DNA from: Hyphomonadaceae bacterium UBA7672
GTDB lineage: Bacteria > Pseudomonadota > Alphaproteobacteria > Caulobacterales > Hyphomonadaceae
Length of the DNA: 64,000 bases
Assembly (NCBI GenBank): GCA_002483135.1
Contig: DLHI01000020.1
Location: 267,859-331,858, forward strand
Direction: 5' to 3'
The notes under the pieces were generated by a model. That model saw nothing but the letters and a program-made list of their open reading frames with translations, was not told the origin of the DNA and made no database searches. Shown here piece after piece: positions 17,901-26,167 of this stretch. A program made the position numbers and the translations under genes. Position 1 is the stretch's first letter. Each line of letters opens with the position of its first letter.

Positions 17901-18917
17901 ATGACCTCGATCCAGCATCGCCTCTCGCGCCTCGCCCTGCGCGTGGTTGCGTTGGGCCTGCTGGCCCAGCCCGCCGCAGTTGCGCAGGACGCCGCTGCGA
18001 GGGGACTCCTCGAGGAAGCGAGGCAGGCCGCATCCGACGGGCGCTATCTCGATGCTCTTGCCGCCTATGCAGAGGCTGCGGCCGCTACCCCCGATGATCC
18101 ACGCATCTACGAACAGCGCGCAAACCTGTTCATGTCGCTAAGCCATCCTGATCTTGCCTCGGAAGATTATCGCCGCGCGGTCCGCCTCAAACCGGACGAT
18201 CCCGTTTCGCAGGCCAATCTCTGCTGGTCGCTGGCGCTGGCGAACCATGATCTCGACGGCGCGCTGGCCGCCTGCAACGAAGCGGTGAAGCGCGATCCGG
18301 CCAGCTACGACGCTATCGGCAAGCGCGGCTATCTCCACCTCCGGCGAAGCGCCTGGACCGAAGCGGAGGCCGATTTCGCGACGTCTCTGGCGCTCAACGC
18401 CGCTTCGCCGGACGAGATGTTCGGCCACGGCCTGGCGATGATCCACCTTGGGCATGAGCAGGATGGCCGCGACGAGATTGCCAGCGCCACACTGGACAGC
18501 CCTGGTCTGGTCAACGAATGGGCTGCGCGAGGCTTCGGCGCGCGCGGCGAGATCCGGCCCGGTCCGGCGGCGACCCGTGCAGGCGAACCGGTGCTCTCGA
18601 TCAAGGAGACCAAGCTGTTCGCGAACAAGGGGACTGAATCCTATTCCAGCATTCGAACATCGTGTGGACGCATGCTCGCGCCCGCAAGTGCGGCGGATCA
18701 GGAAGGCGCCCTCAACGATCATGCGGACATCACCTGGAGTGGGGAGTGCCGCTTCGGTCTGATCCATGGGGAGGGCAAACTGACAAGGAATGGGCAGGAC
18801 GGGCCACTCACTCGCTATGTCTATGGCCGCGAGATCGCCACGGGAGAACCAGGAGAGCTACAGGCGCGCAAGCTGCAGCTTGCCTATCAGGTCCTTGAAG
18901 AAGCCGCCGGGCCATGA
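17901..18917 (+). CDS. exported tetratricopeptide-repeat protein
   Basis: A 338-aa protein with a Sec signal peptide (cleavage after AAVAQ, near residue 29). Three to four TPR units follow (for example GRYLDALAAYAEAAAATPDD, then a unit ending RRAVRLKPDD, then ALAACNEAVKRDP). The C-terminal 130 residues have no repeats; the stretch CRFGLIHGEGKLTRNGQDG recalls a MORN-like turn. TPRs mediate protein contacts in the periplasm. AGGATG lies 8 nt before the ATG. The stop overlaps the prmC start by 4 nt (ATGA), so the two are coupled, although no functional link is apparent. Confidence 0.82.
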   Translation: MTSIQHRLSRLALRVVALGLLAQPAAVAQDAAARGLLEEARQAASDGRYLDALAAYAEAAAATPDDPRIYEQRANLFMSLSHPDLASEDYRRAVRLKPDDPVSQANLCWSLALANHDLDGALAACNEAVKRDPASYDAIGKRGYLHLRRSAWTEAEADFATSLALNAASPDEMFGHGLAMIHLGHEQDGRDEIASATLDSPGLVNEWAARGFGARGEIRPGPAATRAGEPVLSIKETKLFANKGTESYSSIRTSCGRMLAPASAADQEGALNDHADITWSGECRFGLIHGEGKLTRNGQDGPLTRYVYGREIATGEPGELQARKLQLAYQVLEEAAGP

Positions 18918-19768
18918 ACCTTCACTGCACATGGCGCGACATGATGCGCGAGGCGGCGCAGCGGCTCGCATCCGCCGGCGTCGAGGGCGCGTCGCGCGAT
19001 ACGCGGCTGTTGCTGGCGCAGGCGCTGGGCATTGAGCCTGTCGATGTGATCATGCGTGAGACAGATAGCGTCGACGCGACGGGCCTTGCCGCGTTCGAGA
19101 CGCTGGTGAAAAGGCGCGAGTCGGGCGAGCCAGTCTCGCGCATCCGTGGCTGGCGCGAATTTCACGGCCTTCGCTTCGCCATCACGCCCGACGTGCTGGA
19201 CCCGCGCCCCGAGACGGAGCTTCTGGTCGAGCACGGGCTGAGGCGCCTGCCCCAGGATGGTCGCGTGATCGACCTTGGCGTCGGGTCTGGCTGTATCCTG
19301 CTGTCCGTGCTGGCTGCCCGCGACGACGCGACCGGCATTGGCGTCGATCTTTCTCCGCGCGCGGTCGAGGTCGCGCGAGGCAATGCAGAGGCGCTTGGCC
19401 TCGCTGCCCGCGCCCAAGTCATCGTGCGCAGCTTCGCCGACGGGCAGGGCGAATGTTTCGACCTTGCGCTGTCAAATCCGCCCTACATCGCGCGCGCCGA
19501 TGTCGAGGCGCTGGACATTGATGTGCGCAACCACGACCCGGCCATGGCGCTCAGCCCTGGCGACGATGCGCTGGCGGCCTATCGTGCGATCCTGGGCGCC
19601 ATGCCCGGCTGGCTGAAGCCCGGCGGATGGATCGGGTTCGAGGTCGGCGCGGGGCAGGCGGGCGACGTATCCCGCCTCATGGCGGAGGCTGGTCTCATCG
19701 CCATCGAAGTGTTCGATGATCTGGCCGGCATCCCGCGCGCGGTGTTCGGTCGCAGGCTAGGCGGCTGA
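18914..19768 (+). CDS. prmC: peptide chain release factor glutamine methyltransferase
   Basis: A 284-aa PrmC/HemK. It methylates the glutamine of the GGQ motif in release factors RF1/RF2 using S-adenosylmethionine. It has the helical N-terminal substrate-binding domain, the family motif FHGLRFAITPDVLDPRPETE, the SAM motif VIDLGVGSGCILLSVL and the catalytic NPPY (LSNPPYIARAD, about residues 186-196). prfA is not adjacent in this window; instead the upstream partner is the TPR gene, overlapping by 4 nt. Length and motifs are typical. Confidence 0.95.
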   Translation: MNLHCTWRDMMREAAQRLASAGVEGASRDTRLLLAQALGIEPVDVIMRETDSVDATGLAAFETLVKRRESGEPVSRIRGWREFHGLRFAITPDVLDPRPETELLVEHGLRRLPQDGRVIDLGVGSGCILLSVLAARDDATGIGVDLSPRAVEVARGNAEALGLAARAQVIVRSFADGQGECFDLALSNPPYIARADVEALDIDVRNHDPAMALSPGDDALAAYRAILGAMPGWLKPGGWIGFEVGAGQAGDVSRLMAEAGLIAIEVFDDLAGIPRAVFGRRLGG

Positions 19769-19970
19769 TATGAACCCGGCAGGCCACAGGATTTCCTCAT
19801 GAAATCACTTGGCGCGGCCCCGCAAACGAGCTAGCTTCTTTTTGACGGTCTGCAGGCGATTCCTGGCTTAAGTGCCGGTAACCAAGCCAAGCGTCCGGTT
19901 GGGTCTGTGAGTGACAGACCGAAACTCCGTCCAATTGGGGCGATACACTCTGAAGATCAGGGATGGTTTC

Positions 19971-20669
19971 ATGAAGCGTCAGCGGGGGCGCGGGCGCAAG
20001 CCCGGCGGCGGCGGCGGTGGTGGCGGTAGCAACCACCATCACGGCAACCGGTCGCTCGAGAGCAATGGTCCGGACGTGAAGATCCGGGGCACGGCCGCGC
20101 AGATTTACGAGAAGTACTCGCAGTTCGCGCGCGACGCCCAGTCGGGCGGCGACCGTGTGAAGTACGAGAATTACCTTCAGCACGCCGAACACTATTATCG
20201 CGTGATGGCGGCCACGATGCCGCGTGAACGCCTGCTCCAGCAGCAGAACGGCGAAGGCGGGTTCATTCATGCCCAGACGTCGTCCGAAGGCGGCGGCGGC
20301 ATGCAGTCGGGCGAAGGCAGTGGCGCCCCCCCGCCGGGCGAGCAGCACGAGCCGGTCAAGACGATGGACGACGGCGCCCACGATGAGGGCGACGACGACA
20401 GCGACGATGATGAAGGCGATGGCGGCAACGCCAGCACAGGCAGCGGCGGTGGCGCTGGCGAAGAAGCCGAAGCCGGCGCGCGCGATGAAGGCGGCGAAGG
20501 CGAGCAGGGCGACCGGCAGGGCCGGAGCCGCCGTGGCCGTCGCAGGCGTCGTCCGCAGGATGGCCCGCCAGGCGAACGCCAGGGCGAACGTCCCGCCGGT
20601 GGCGATCCTGAAGCGCGCTCGGCTCTCGACAGCCTCGCCCGCAAGCAGGGCGCCCTCACGGGCGGCTGA
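19971..20669 (+). CDS. DUF4167-type RNA-binding-like protein
   Basis: A 232-aa protein. The N-terminus is basic and glycine-rich (KRQRGRGRKPGGGGG), then NHHHGNRSLESNGPDVKIRG, TAAQIYEKYSQFARDA and the HAEHYYRVM segment, which together are the alphaproteobacterial DUF4167 domain. The last 130 residues are disordered, first acidic (GDDDSDDDEGDGG) then basic (RSRRGRRRRRP). In several alphaproteobacteria the gene sits directly after prmC, as it does here. The ATG at 19971 is preceded by AGGGA; an in-frame start at 19911 is less likely. A 7-bp hairpin (19902-19920) lies in the leader. The function is unknown to me; RNA binding is inferred from charge. Confidence 0.87.
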   Translation: MKRQRGRGRKPGGGGGGGGSNHHHGNRSLESNGPDVKIRGTAAQIYEKYSQFARDAQSGGDRVKYENYLQHAEHYYRVMAATMPRERLLQQQNGEGGFIHAQTSSEGGGGMQSGEGSGAPPPGEQHEPVKTMDDGAHDEGDDDSDDDEGDGGNASTGSGGGAGEEAEAGARDEGGEGEQGDRQGRSRRGRRRRRPQDGPPGERQGERPAGGDPEARSALDSLARKQGALTGG

Positions 20670-20695
20670 CTCGCAGGTTGAACGAACACGTGGAG

Positions 20696-20729
20696 GGGCC
20701 GGGCAGCGATGCCTGGCCCTTCTGATTTT
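20696..20729 (+). terminator. intrinsic terminator after the DUF4167 gene
   Basis: A 10-bp stem with one G-T pair (GGGCCGGGCA at 20696-20705 with TGCCTGGCCC at 20710-20719), a GCGA tetraloop, and the tail TTCTGATTTTC. It sits 26 nt after the stop codon and before a convergent gene. Confidence 0.75.
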
Positions 20730-20742
20730 CAGCGCCTGACTC

Positions 20743-21021
20743 TCAGGCCGGCTCGTCCGGGGTGTTGTTGGCCCGCAGCCGGTCGATCTCCTCGCGCAGC
20801 TGCTCGATGTGCAACTCGCGCTCAAGGCTTTGTTCGGCTGACAGATAGCGCCGGAATTTCACCAGCACCCGGCAGGTGTATCCCGCAGCGCCTGCCAGCA
20901 GCAGCATGAAGACCGCAAGGCCGATATCGCCTGCTGCAAAGCCGCCTTGTGCCGCCACCAGGAAGAGCAGGGCGAACATGGCGTTGCCGCCGATGCAGGC
21001 GATCTGTGCGTGAAGGGGCAT
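20743..21021 (-). CDS. small membrane protein with C-terminal coiled coil
   Basis: About 92 aa: two hydrophobic helices (NAMFALLFLVAAQGG and GLAVFMLLLAGAAGYTC) followed by a charged coiled coil (LERELHIEQLREEIDRLRAN) that should lie in the cytoplasm. The ATG at 21021 is 6 nt after the upstream VOC gene's stop on the same strand, so it probably ends that operon. A longer form starting at 21048 would overlap the VOC gene. No family is recognised. Confidence 0.6.
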   Translation of the reverse strand: MPLHAQIACIGGNAMFALLFLVAAQGGFAAGDIGLAVFMLLLAGAAGYTCRVLVKFRRYLSAEQSLERELHIEQLREEIDRLRANNTPDEPA

Positions 21022-21026
21022 GCGAC

Positions 21027-21392
21027 CTAGCCCATCGTGAAGACGCACAACTTGTTGCCGTCGAGATCGCGGAAATAGGCGCCATAGAAGCCGCCGCCGC
21101 GATCGCCAGGCGCGCCTTCGTCAACGCCGCCCAGCGACAGCGCCTTGGCGTGCAGCTCTCCCACCTTGTCGCGATTGGGGGCGCGCAGCGCGATCATGTT
21201 GCCGTTGCCGCAGTTCTGCACGTTTCCGTCGAACGGTTTGGTGACGCCGAACAACGGTCCCTGGGCAAAGCCATAGAGTTGGCCGTTCTTCGTTTCCATC
21301 ACGCGCTTGCCGCCCAGCTCGCCGAGCAGGGTGTCGTAGAAGGCCAGCGCCTTGGCCAGATCCTTGGTCCCGATGGTGGTATAGCCGATCAT
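21027..21392 (-). CDS. VOC-family (glyoxalase/bleomycin-resistance fold) protein
   Basis: A 121-aa single-domain VOC protein. It opens with MIGYTTIGTKDLAKALAFYD and ends FRDLDGNKLCVFTMG, the two ends of the beta-alpha-beta-beta-beta modules of the vicinal oxygen chelate fold. Such proteins bind a divalent metal and act as lyases, dioxygenases or binding proteins; which one applies is not clear. It is a close paralogue of the neighbouring gene at 21465-21836, about half identical by eye. GGAAGG lies 8 nt upstream of the ATG, inside a perfect hairpin. Confidence 0.85.
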   Translation of the reverse strand: MIGYTTIGTKDLAKALAFYDTLLGELGGKRVMETKNGQLYGFAQGPLFGVTKPFDGNVQNCGNGNMIALRAPNRDKVGELHAKALSLGGVDEGAPGDRGGGFYGAYFRDLDGNKLCVFTMG

Positions 21393-21399
21393 GCAGCGT

Positions 21400-21423
21400 C
21401 CTTCCCTGCGATTGCAGGGAAGG
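21400..21423 (-). promoter_or_regulatory. perfect hairpin holding the ribosome binding site of the second VOC gene
   Basis: A 10-bp perfect stem (CCTTCCCTGC at 21400-21409 with GCAGGGAAGG at 21414-21423) and a 4-nt loop. On the minus strand the 3' arm carries the GGAAGG Shine-Dalgarno sequence 8 nt before the ATG at 21392. If folded, it would hide the ribosome binding site. It could also act as a weak terminator or mRNA processing site between the two VOC genes; there is no T tract. Confidence 0.55.
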
Positions 21424-21464
21424 AATCATGGCTGCACCGTCAGGGCAAGATCAACCGGCCCGGC

Positions 21465-21836
21465 TTACATTCCCTCGGCGTGGAAGAAGCACAGCTTGTT
21501 GTTGTCGAGGTCACGGAAATAGCCGGCGTAGAAGGTGTCGCCGCGCGGGCCGGCCGGGCCTTCGTCCATCGCGCCGAGCGAGATCGCCAGCTTGTACATC
21601 TCGTCGACCTTTTCCTTCGAGGGCACCTGCAGCGCGATCATCGTGCCGTTGCCATAGCTGGCAGGCTGCTTGTTGTAAGGCTGGCCGATGCCCAGCATCG
21701 GGCCCTGTCCGTTGCTGTAGATAACGCTGACGCCGAAATCCATCGCGCGCTTGGCGCCAAGCGGGGCCAGCAGCTTGTCATAGAAGGCGAGCGCCTTTTC
21801 GTACTGGTTCGTGCCCAGCATTGCGTAGCCGATCAT
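21465..21836 (-). CDS. VOC-family protein (tandem paralogue)
   Basis: A 123-aa VOC-fold protein closely related to the gene immediately downstream: it opens MIGYAMLGTNQYEKALAFYD and closes FRDLDNNKLCFFHAEGM. Both lack any second domain. The ATG at 21836 follows GGAGG by about 8 nt; an in-frame codon upstream at 21893 is rejected because the extra residues are not family-like. The pair looks like a tandem duplication followed by divergence. Substrate unknown. Confidence 0.85.
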   Translation of the reverse strand: MIGYAMLGTNQYEKALAFYDKLLAPLGAKRAMDFGVSVIYSNGQGPMLGIGQPYNKQPASYGNGTMIALQVPSKEKVDEMYKLAISLGAMDEGPAGPRGDTFYAGYFRDLDNNKLCFFHAEGM

Positions 21837-21979
21837 GGGAATGTCCCTCCGTTTCTGTTCTCGCAGGATTGCTTGCCCGCGTGACGATCGCAAGACGGGG
21901 CGACCCTGCTGCTGACACGACGCTGGCCGCAGGCCGCCAAGTCACGCAGCGTAATTCTCGGAGCAGGTCCGAGAAATGA

Positions 21980-23614
21980 TCAAGGTGCAGCGAAGGCGCG
22001 GGTGACCTTGAGGTACATCATGGGCGCCTGAAGCGGCTTGGTGCAGGACGCCGAGGCGACAACGGCGTTGTTGCGCGAGAATTCCACGACGCCGCCCGCC
22101 GCGCAGATTGCCTGCACGCGGTCATACATGGCGATCACGTCCTTCATCACGTCGTATCCGGCGACGGCGTCGATGGCCTTGTCGCCGTTGAGCGGGCCGC
22201 AACGATCACCCGTGTCGAGCTCCAGATGGGCGCCGCGTGTGTAGAAGCCTCGCTGTCCCTTGCAGTGCTGTCCCAGCACGTGCATCAGCGCCGCGGCGCG
22301 ATCCTCATCGACGCTGCGGGTAGGGGAGAGTTGTGCGCCATAGCTGCGCATCGCGTCGGCAAATCCGGTCCAGCGATCGGCGCCCACCTTGTTCAGCAGC
22401 ACGTCTGCGGCCTTGCCGGCATCCTGCGGCACAAGGCGAACCGTGCTCGCAACCGAATATTCGCGGTTGCCGCGCAGGGCCTCTGCGATCACGTCCTTCC
22501 ACAACGTCAGCACATCACGCTTGTTGCCCGAAGTGGAGCGCAGGCCCGCATCCCATGCCCATTGCAGCGCGACGCCGCATGCATAGGGCGCATCCCCGCC
22601 GCGCATGTCCGCCGTCATCAGGCTCTGGTCTTCGTTCAGCGCGCTCTGGCACTTGCTGAGGTTCTCGTTGATGCCCTTCAGCAGGGCCGCCGAATCCGGC
22701 GTCGGGGTCGGATCAAGCGCCAACATGGCTGCATAGCTTGCCCCGCCTTCGTGCAACCACGGGCGCTCGCCGTTTTCGGCAGAGTCGACCAGATCGCCGT
22801 TCCAGAAGTGGAAGGTCTCGTGCGCAAGGAATTCGACCACTTGATCCGCGTCGCTCGGCGAAGTCCTGCCCCACGCCTCGCCGAAGAAGCGGACCGACAC
22901 CATCGCGCCGTCCGTGACATCGCCCCGCATGCCATCGCCACGCTCCTTCGGGAAATGGGCGATGATTATGCCCGGCTTCGATGTCAGCTCGACGCCAAGC
23001 CGGCTGGCATAAAGCGCCGCTGAATCATTCGCCGCCGTCAGGACCTTCTCGCGCAGCCATGCCGGCGTATCCGGCGCAGTCACCACGTTCGTCTTGCCGC
23101 GCTCGACATAGGCCTCCGGGCCAATGAACACCCAGCCATCAAGCGAGAGCTTGTCGTCCTTCTCGCGGTGACCAATCACAGTCCATCCGGCGGGCAGCTT
23201 GAAGTCGACAACATATCCAAGGCCGCCGACCTGCGCGGGTAACAGGTGCGGCGCATAGATAAGCCAGCCCTCTCCGATCGGCGTCAGTGCGGGGTAGATC
23301 CGGTCGCGTTGCTTTGTGTCCGGCTTCACCGCGACCTCGAACCCGGTCAACGGCGCAGCGAAGTTGAGAGCCGATTCCAGGAAGGTCGCGCCCGGCGCTG
23401 TCGTGGTCCAGCCCTCGGTGCGGATGTCGCCGGCGCTGTCACGGAAGGGGAAGCGCGTCGACGGGCCGGGCAGGGCGTAAGATGCGGAAAGGCCTGTCTC
23501 GGTGGGGCTCACCGTGATTTTCACGATCACTTCCGGCGTCGCCCTCGCCGTGCTGCAGCACGCCAGCATGGAAGCAGCGACGAGCGCGAAGATGCCAGCC
23601 AGAACGTTGCGAAT
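21980..23614 (-). CDS. exported M1/M61-like zinc metallopeptidase, probable ATT start
   Basis: About 544 aa. The central motif LAHETFHFWNGD followed by PWLHEGGASYAAML is a HExxH(x)nE arrangement of the gluzincin type (M1/M61 clan MA). The N-terminal part resembles beta-sandwich regions of those peptidases. The signal peptide (RNVLAGIFALVAASMLACC) has a lipobox but no in-frame ATG, GTG or TTG that includes it. An ATT at 23614 sits 6 nt after GGGAGA, and the terminator of the upstream gene ends just before, so ATT is the best start. An internal ATG at 23574 would lose most of the signal peptide. Substrate unknown. Confidence 0.78.
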   Translation of the reverse strand: MRNVLAGIFALVAASMLACCSTARATPEVIVKITVSPTETGLSASYALPGPSTRFPFRDSAGDIRTEGWTTTAPGATFLESALNFAAPLTGFEVAVKPDTKQRDRIYPALTPIGEGWLIYAPHLLPAQVGGLGYVVDFKLPAGWTVIGHREKDDKLSLDGWVFIGPEAYVERGKTNVVTAPDTPAWLREKVLTAANDSAALYASRLGVELTSKPGIIIAHFPKERGDGMRGDVTDGAMVSVRFFGEAWGRTSPSDADQVVEFLAHETFHFWNGDLVDSAENGERPWLHEGGASYAAMLALDPTPTPDSAALLKGINENLSKCQSALNEDQSLMTADMRGGDAPYACGVALQWAWDAGLRSTSGNKRDVLTLWKDVIAEALRGNREYSVASTVRLVPQDAGKAADVLLNKVGADRWTGFADAMRSYGAQLSPTRSVDEDRAAALMHVLGQHCKGQRGFYTRGAHLELDTGDRCGPLNGDKAIDAVAGYDVMKDVIAMYDRVQAICAAGGVVEFSRNNAVVASASCTKPLQAPMMYLKVTRAFAAP

Positions 23615-23630
23615 GTGAAATCTCCCGACC

Positions 23631-23666
23631 CAAAAGCAGAAGGCCCGCTCCGGGGAGCGGGCCTTC
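23631..23666 (-). terminator. intrinsic terminator after the deoxyhypusine-synthase-like gene
   Basis: A perfect 12-bp stem (GAAGGCCCGCTC at 23639-23650 with GAGCGGGCCTTC at 23655-23666), a 4-nt loop, and on the minus strand the tail TGCTTTTGG. It lies 19 nt past the stop codon at 23685. Confidence 0.82.
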
Positions 23667-23684
23667 GCCAATAACACGACTTGC

Positions 23685-24776
23685 CTATTCGAACAGCTTT
23701 GCCCAGCGCGGCTTCTTGCGGTTCTTCCAGGCCCCGCGATGGTAGGCGTCCGAGCCCAGCAGCGGTACAACCGTTGTGGCTTCGGCGAAGACCATCTGTT
23801 CGTGCGTGGTCGACACCTTGCCCCACGAGGCGGCTTCTTTCAGCGTGGACGACGAGCAGGCGCCGTCGCGGACGTCGGCCACCGTGATCTGCACGGCGTA
23901 TTTGTGCACTTCGGCCTCAACGCCGAGGATCTCGGCGCACACGACTGTGTCCTGCGCGAAGTTCTTCGGCACGCCGCCGCCGACCATGAACAGGCCCGTG
24001 GTGCCAGCCGCGATCTTGATGTCCGTGAGTTCGCGGAAATCCGCGACCGCATCGATCATCATGTACGGCTTCTTCGCCTTGGCCCGGTCCTTCTGGTGCT
24101 TCACCAGGCCGAAGCCGGCGGAAGAGTCCACGAAGGCGGGGCAGAAGATCGGTACGCCTTCTTCGTAGGCGGTCTGGATCAGCGAGCCCTTCTTCTTGGC
24201 GTTGCCTGCGGCCAGCCACTTGCCCATCTCGTGGATGAACTCGCGGGAGGAATAGCCGCGCGGCTCCAGCGAATCCGCGATCTCATAGATCGTGTGGTCG
24301 CACGCCTGCAGTTCTTCTTCGTCGATGTAGGTGTCGTAGATGCGGTCGATGTAGTTGTCGCGCAGCACGTTATCGTCCACTTGGCCGGCGGCCTGGTAGT
24401 GCTTGAAGCCGAGCGCTTCGAAGAAGTCCATGTCGACGATGGAGGCGCCGGTCGCGACGATCGCGTCGATCATCCCGAACTTCACCATGTCGCGATAGAC
24501 GTGCATGCAGCCGCCCGCCGATGTGGAGCCGGCGAGGATCAGCCAGGTCGAGCAGCCTTTTTCACGCAGCGCCATGTCGAAGATGTCGGCCGCACGCGCG
24601 GTGTCGCGCGAGGAGAACGACATCTTGCGCATCGAGTCGATGATCGGGCGCGCGTCATACGATGTAATGTCGACATGCTCGACCGTCTTGCCGAGCAGTT
24701 GCGCTTTCGTGTTGTTGCGCTTCTTGGCGACGGGTTTGACGGGGGCCGCTTTGGCCTTCGAGGCAGCTTTTGCCAT
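23685..24776 (-). CDS. deoxyhypusine-synthase-like polyamine transferase
   Basis: A 363-aa NAD-dependent enzyme of the deoxyhypusine synthase fold. The active-site lysine region reads MVGGGVPKNFAQD (near residue 267), followed by YAVQITVADVRDGACS and KEAASWGKV, which match DHS motifs. Bacteria have no hypusinated eIF5A. Bacterial homologues are thought to move an aminobutyl group between small polyamines, for example making homospermidine. That fits the upstream ornithine-decarboxylase-type gene. The N-terminal 35 residues are Lys/Ala-rich and look disordered. A terminator separates it from the decarboxylase, so it probably has its own promoter in 24777-24885. Confidence 0.88.
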   Translation of the reverse strand: MAKAASKAKAAPVKPVAKKRNNTKAQLLGKTVEHVDITSYDARPIIDSMRKMSFSSRDTARAADIFDMALREKGCSTWLILAGSTSAGGCMHVYRDMVKFGMIDAIVATGASIVDMDFFEALGFKHYQAAGQVDDNVLRDNYIDRIYDTYIDEEELQACDHTIYEIADSLEPRGYSSREFIHEMGKWLAAGNAKKKGSLIQTAYEEGVPIFCPAFVDSSAGFGLVKHQKDRAKAKKPYMMIDAVADFRELTDIKIAAGTTGLFMVGGGVPKNFAQDTVVCAEILGVEAEVHKYAVQITVADVRDGACSSSTLKEAASWGKVSTTHEQMVFAEATTVVPLLGSDAYHRGAWKNRKKPRWAKLFE

Positions 24777-24875
24777 GGGAGGATATCTCCAGGGATGAGG
24801 ACGTCATCAGGCGACGGCCAGCCTTGGTTTCCCGGACCCGGGTTTGGCGGGGGATATAGCAGTGTGCGGAGGAAT

Positions 24876-24920
24876 TTAAATAGCAGAAGCGCGGGCCGGG
24901 GTTCATTCGGCCCGCGCTTC
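24876..24920 (-). terminator. intrinsic terminator after the decarboxylase gene
   Basis: A perfect 13-bp stem (GAAGCGCGGGCCG at 24886-24898 with CGGCCCGCGCTTC at 24908-24920) followed on the minus strand by TGCTATTTAAATTCC. It starts 18 nt past the stop at 24938. Confidence 0.8.
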
Positions 24921-24937
24921 CATTTGTAACAGTTGTG

Positions 24938-26167
24938 CTACCGCACGACCTTGAGGCGGCGCGGCGACTTGCGGCCTGAGCGGCGCGCGGCGGCGGCCGC
25001 GGGCTTTTCGACGACCAGCGGGCCGTACATCGAGGTCCACGGCAGGTCCTTGACGGAGACGGTCTCCGTCTCGCCAAAACCGTTGAACCGCGTCTGCATG
25101 GCGACGCCATAGGCGCCGAGCATGCCGATCTCGATATAGTCGCCCTCGCGGATGTCGGCGGGGAGGATGAAGGGTCCTTCCATCGCATCCAGCGAATCGC
25201 AGGTCGGGCCGTACAGCTTGAAAGGCTGCTCGCCGCCTGCGAACGCGCCATCCGCGCGGTGAGCCTTCACAGGGAAGGGCCACTTGCAGTGGGCGGCGTC
25301 GAACAGGTTGCCGTACGAACCGTCGTTGATGTGCAGCGCGCCGTCCTTCACCAGCTCGACGCGGACGAGGATGGAGCTCGATTCGGCGACAAGCGCGCGG
25401 CCGGGTTCGCACCACAGCTGGGCGTTCATCGCGACCGGCATTTCCTCGAACACCTCCTTGATGACCTTGACGTAGAGCTCAAGGTCGGGAGGCGTCATGC
25501 CCGGATAGGCCGACGGGAAGCCGCCGCCCACATCGACGACGTCGAGAATGACGCCGGCTTCGCGAATGATCTGCGAGGCCAGCTCCATCGCGTCGCGATA
25601 GGCGGATGGGTTCATGCACTGCGAACCGACGTGGAAAGAAACGCCGAGATTGTCCGCAAAGCCGCGCGCCTTGCGCAGCAGGGCGGGAGCGTTCTCTTCC
25701 GATACGCCGAACTTGTTCGAGAGCGCGTAGACCGCGTCCGAGTTGTTCACCGCGAGCCGCACGACAAGCGTGAGGTCATCGGCGCGCTGGGTGGCGGCAA
25801 CGATTTTCTCGAGCTCAGCCTCGCAGTCGAGCGAGAAGACGCGCACGCCATGGTCGAAGTAGGCGCGCTCGATAGCTTGGCGCGACTTGACCGGATGCAT
25901 GAACGCCATCTTCGCATCGGGATAGCGCGACGCGACGAGCTTGATCTCTTCTTCCGAAGCAACGTCGAACCAGCGGAGGCCCGTCGCGTACATCGCGTCG
26001 AGCGCCCACGGCGAAGGGTTCGCCTTTACTGCGTAAAGAACTTCGCCCGGAAAGTTATCCCTGAACCATGAAGCCGCTAGTGACACCCGTTCCGGTCGCA
26101 CGCATGCAACCGGCTTTTCAGGGAGTCGTTCCCGGACCAGGTCCAGGGGCGTATGAAACGTGAGCAA
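24938..26167 (-). CDS. type III PLP-dependent ornithine/lysine-type decarboxylase
   Basis: About 409 aa, alanine-racemase-fold amino-acid decarboxylase. Counting from the TTG at 26167, the PLP lysine is K48 in YAVKANP. Other active-site motifs are FDVASEEE, FHVGSQC, DVGGGFPSAYPG, CEPGRALVAES and the catalytic cysteine in GPTCDSLD. The expected product is putrescine (or cadaverine), feeding the deoxyhypusine-synthase-like enzyme downstream. The frame is open to a TTG at 26263 but has no ATG or GTG nearer; the TTG at 26167 lies 10 nt after AGGGG and gives the usual spacing to the lysine. The 5' leader is highly structured. Confidence 0.9.
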   Translation of the reverse strand: MLTFHTPLDLVRERLPEKPVACVRPERVSLAASWFRDNFPGEVLYAVKANPSPWALDAMYATGLRWFDVASEEEIKLVASRYPDAKMAFMHPVKSRQAIERAYFDHGVRVFSLDCEAELEKIVAATQRADDLTLVVRLAVNNSDAVYALSNKFGVSEENAPALLRKARGFADNLGVSFHVGSQCMNPSAYRDAMELASQIIREAGVILDVVDVGGGFPSAYPGMTPPDLELYVKVIKEVFEEMPVAMNAQLWCEPGRALVAESSSILVRVELVKDGALHINDGSYGNLFDAAHCKWPFPVKAHRADGAFAGGEQPFKLYGPTCDSLDAMEGPFILPADIREGDYIEIGMLGAYGVAMQTRFNGFGETETVSVKDLPWTSMYGPLVVEKPAAAAARRSGRKSPRRLKVVR

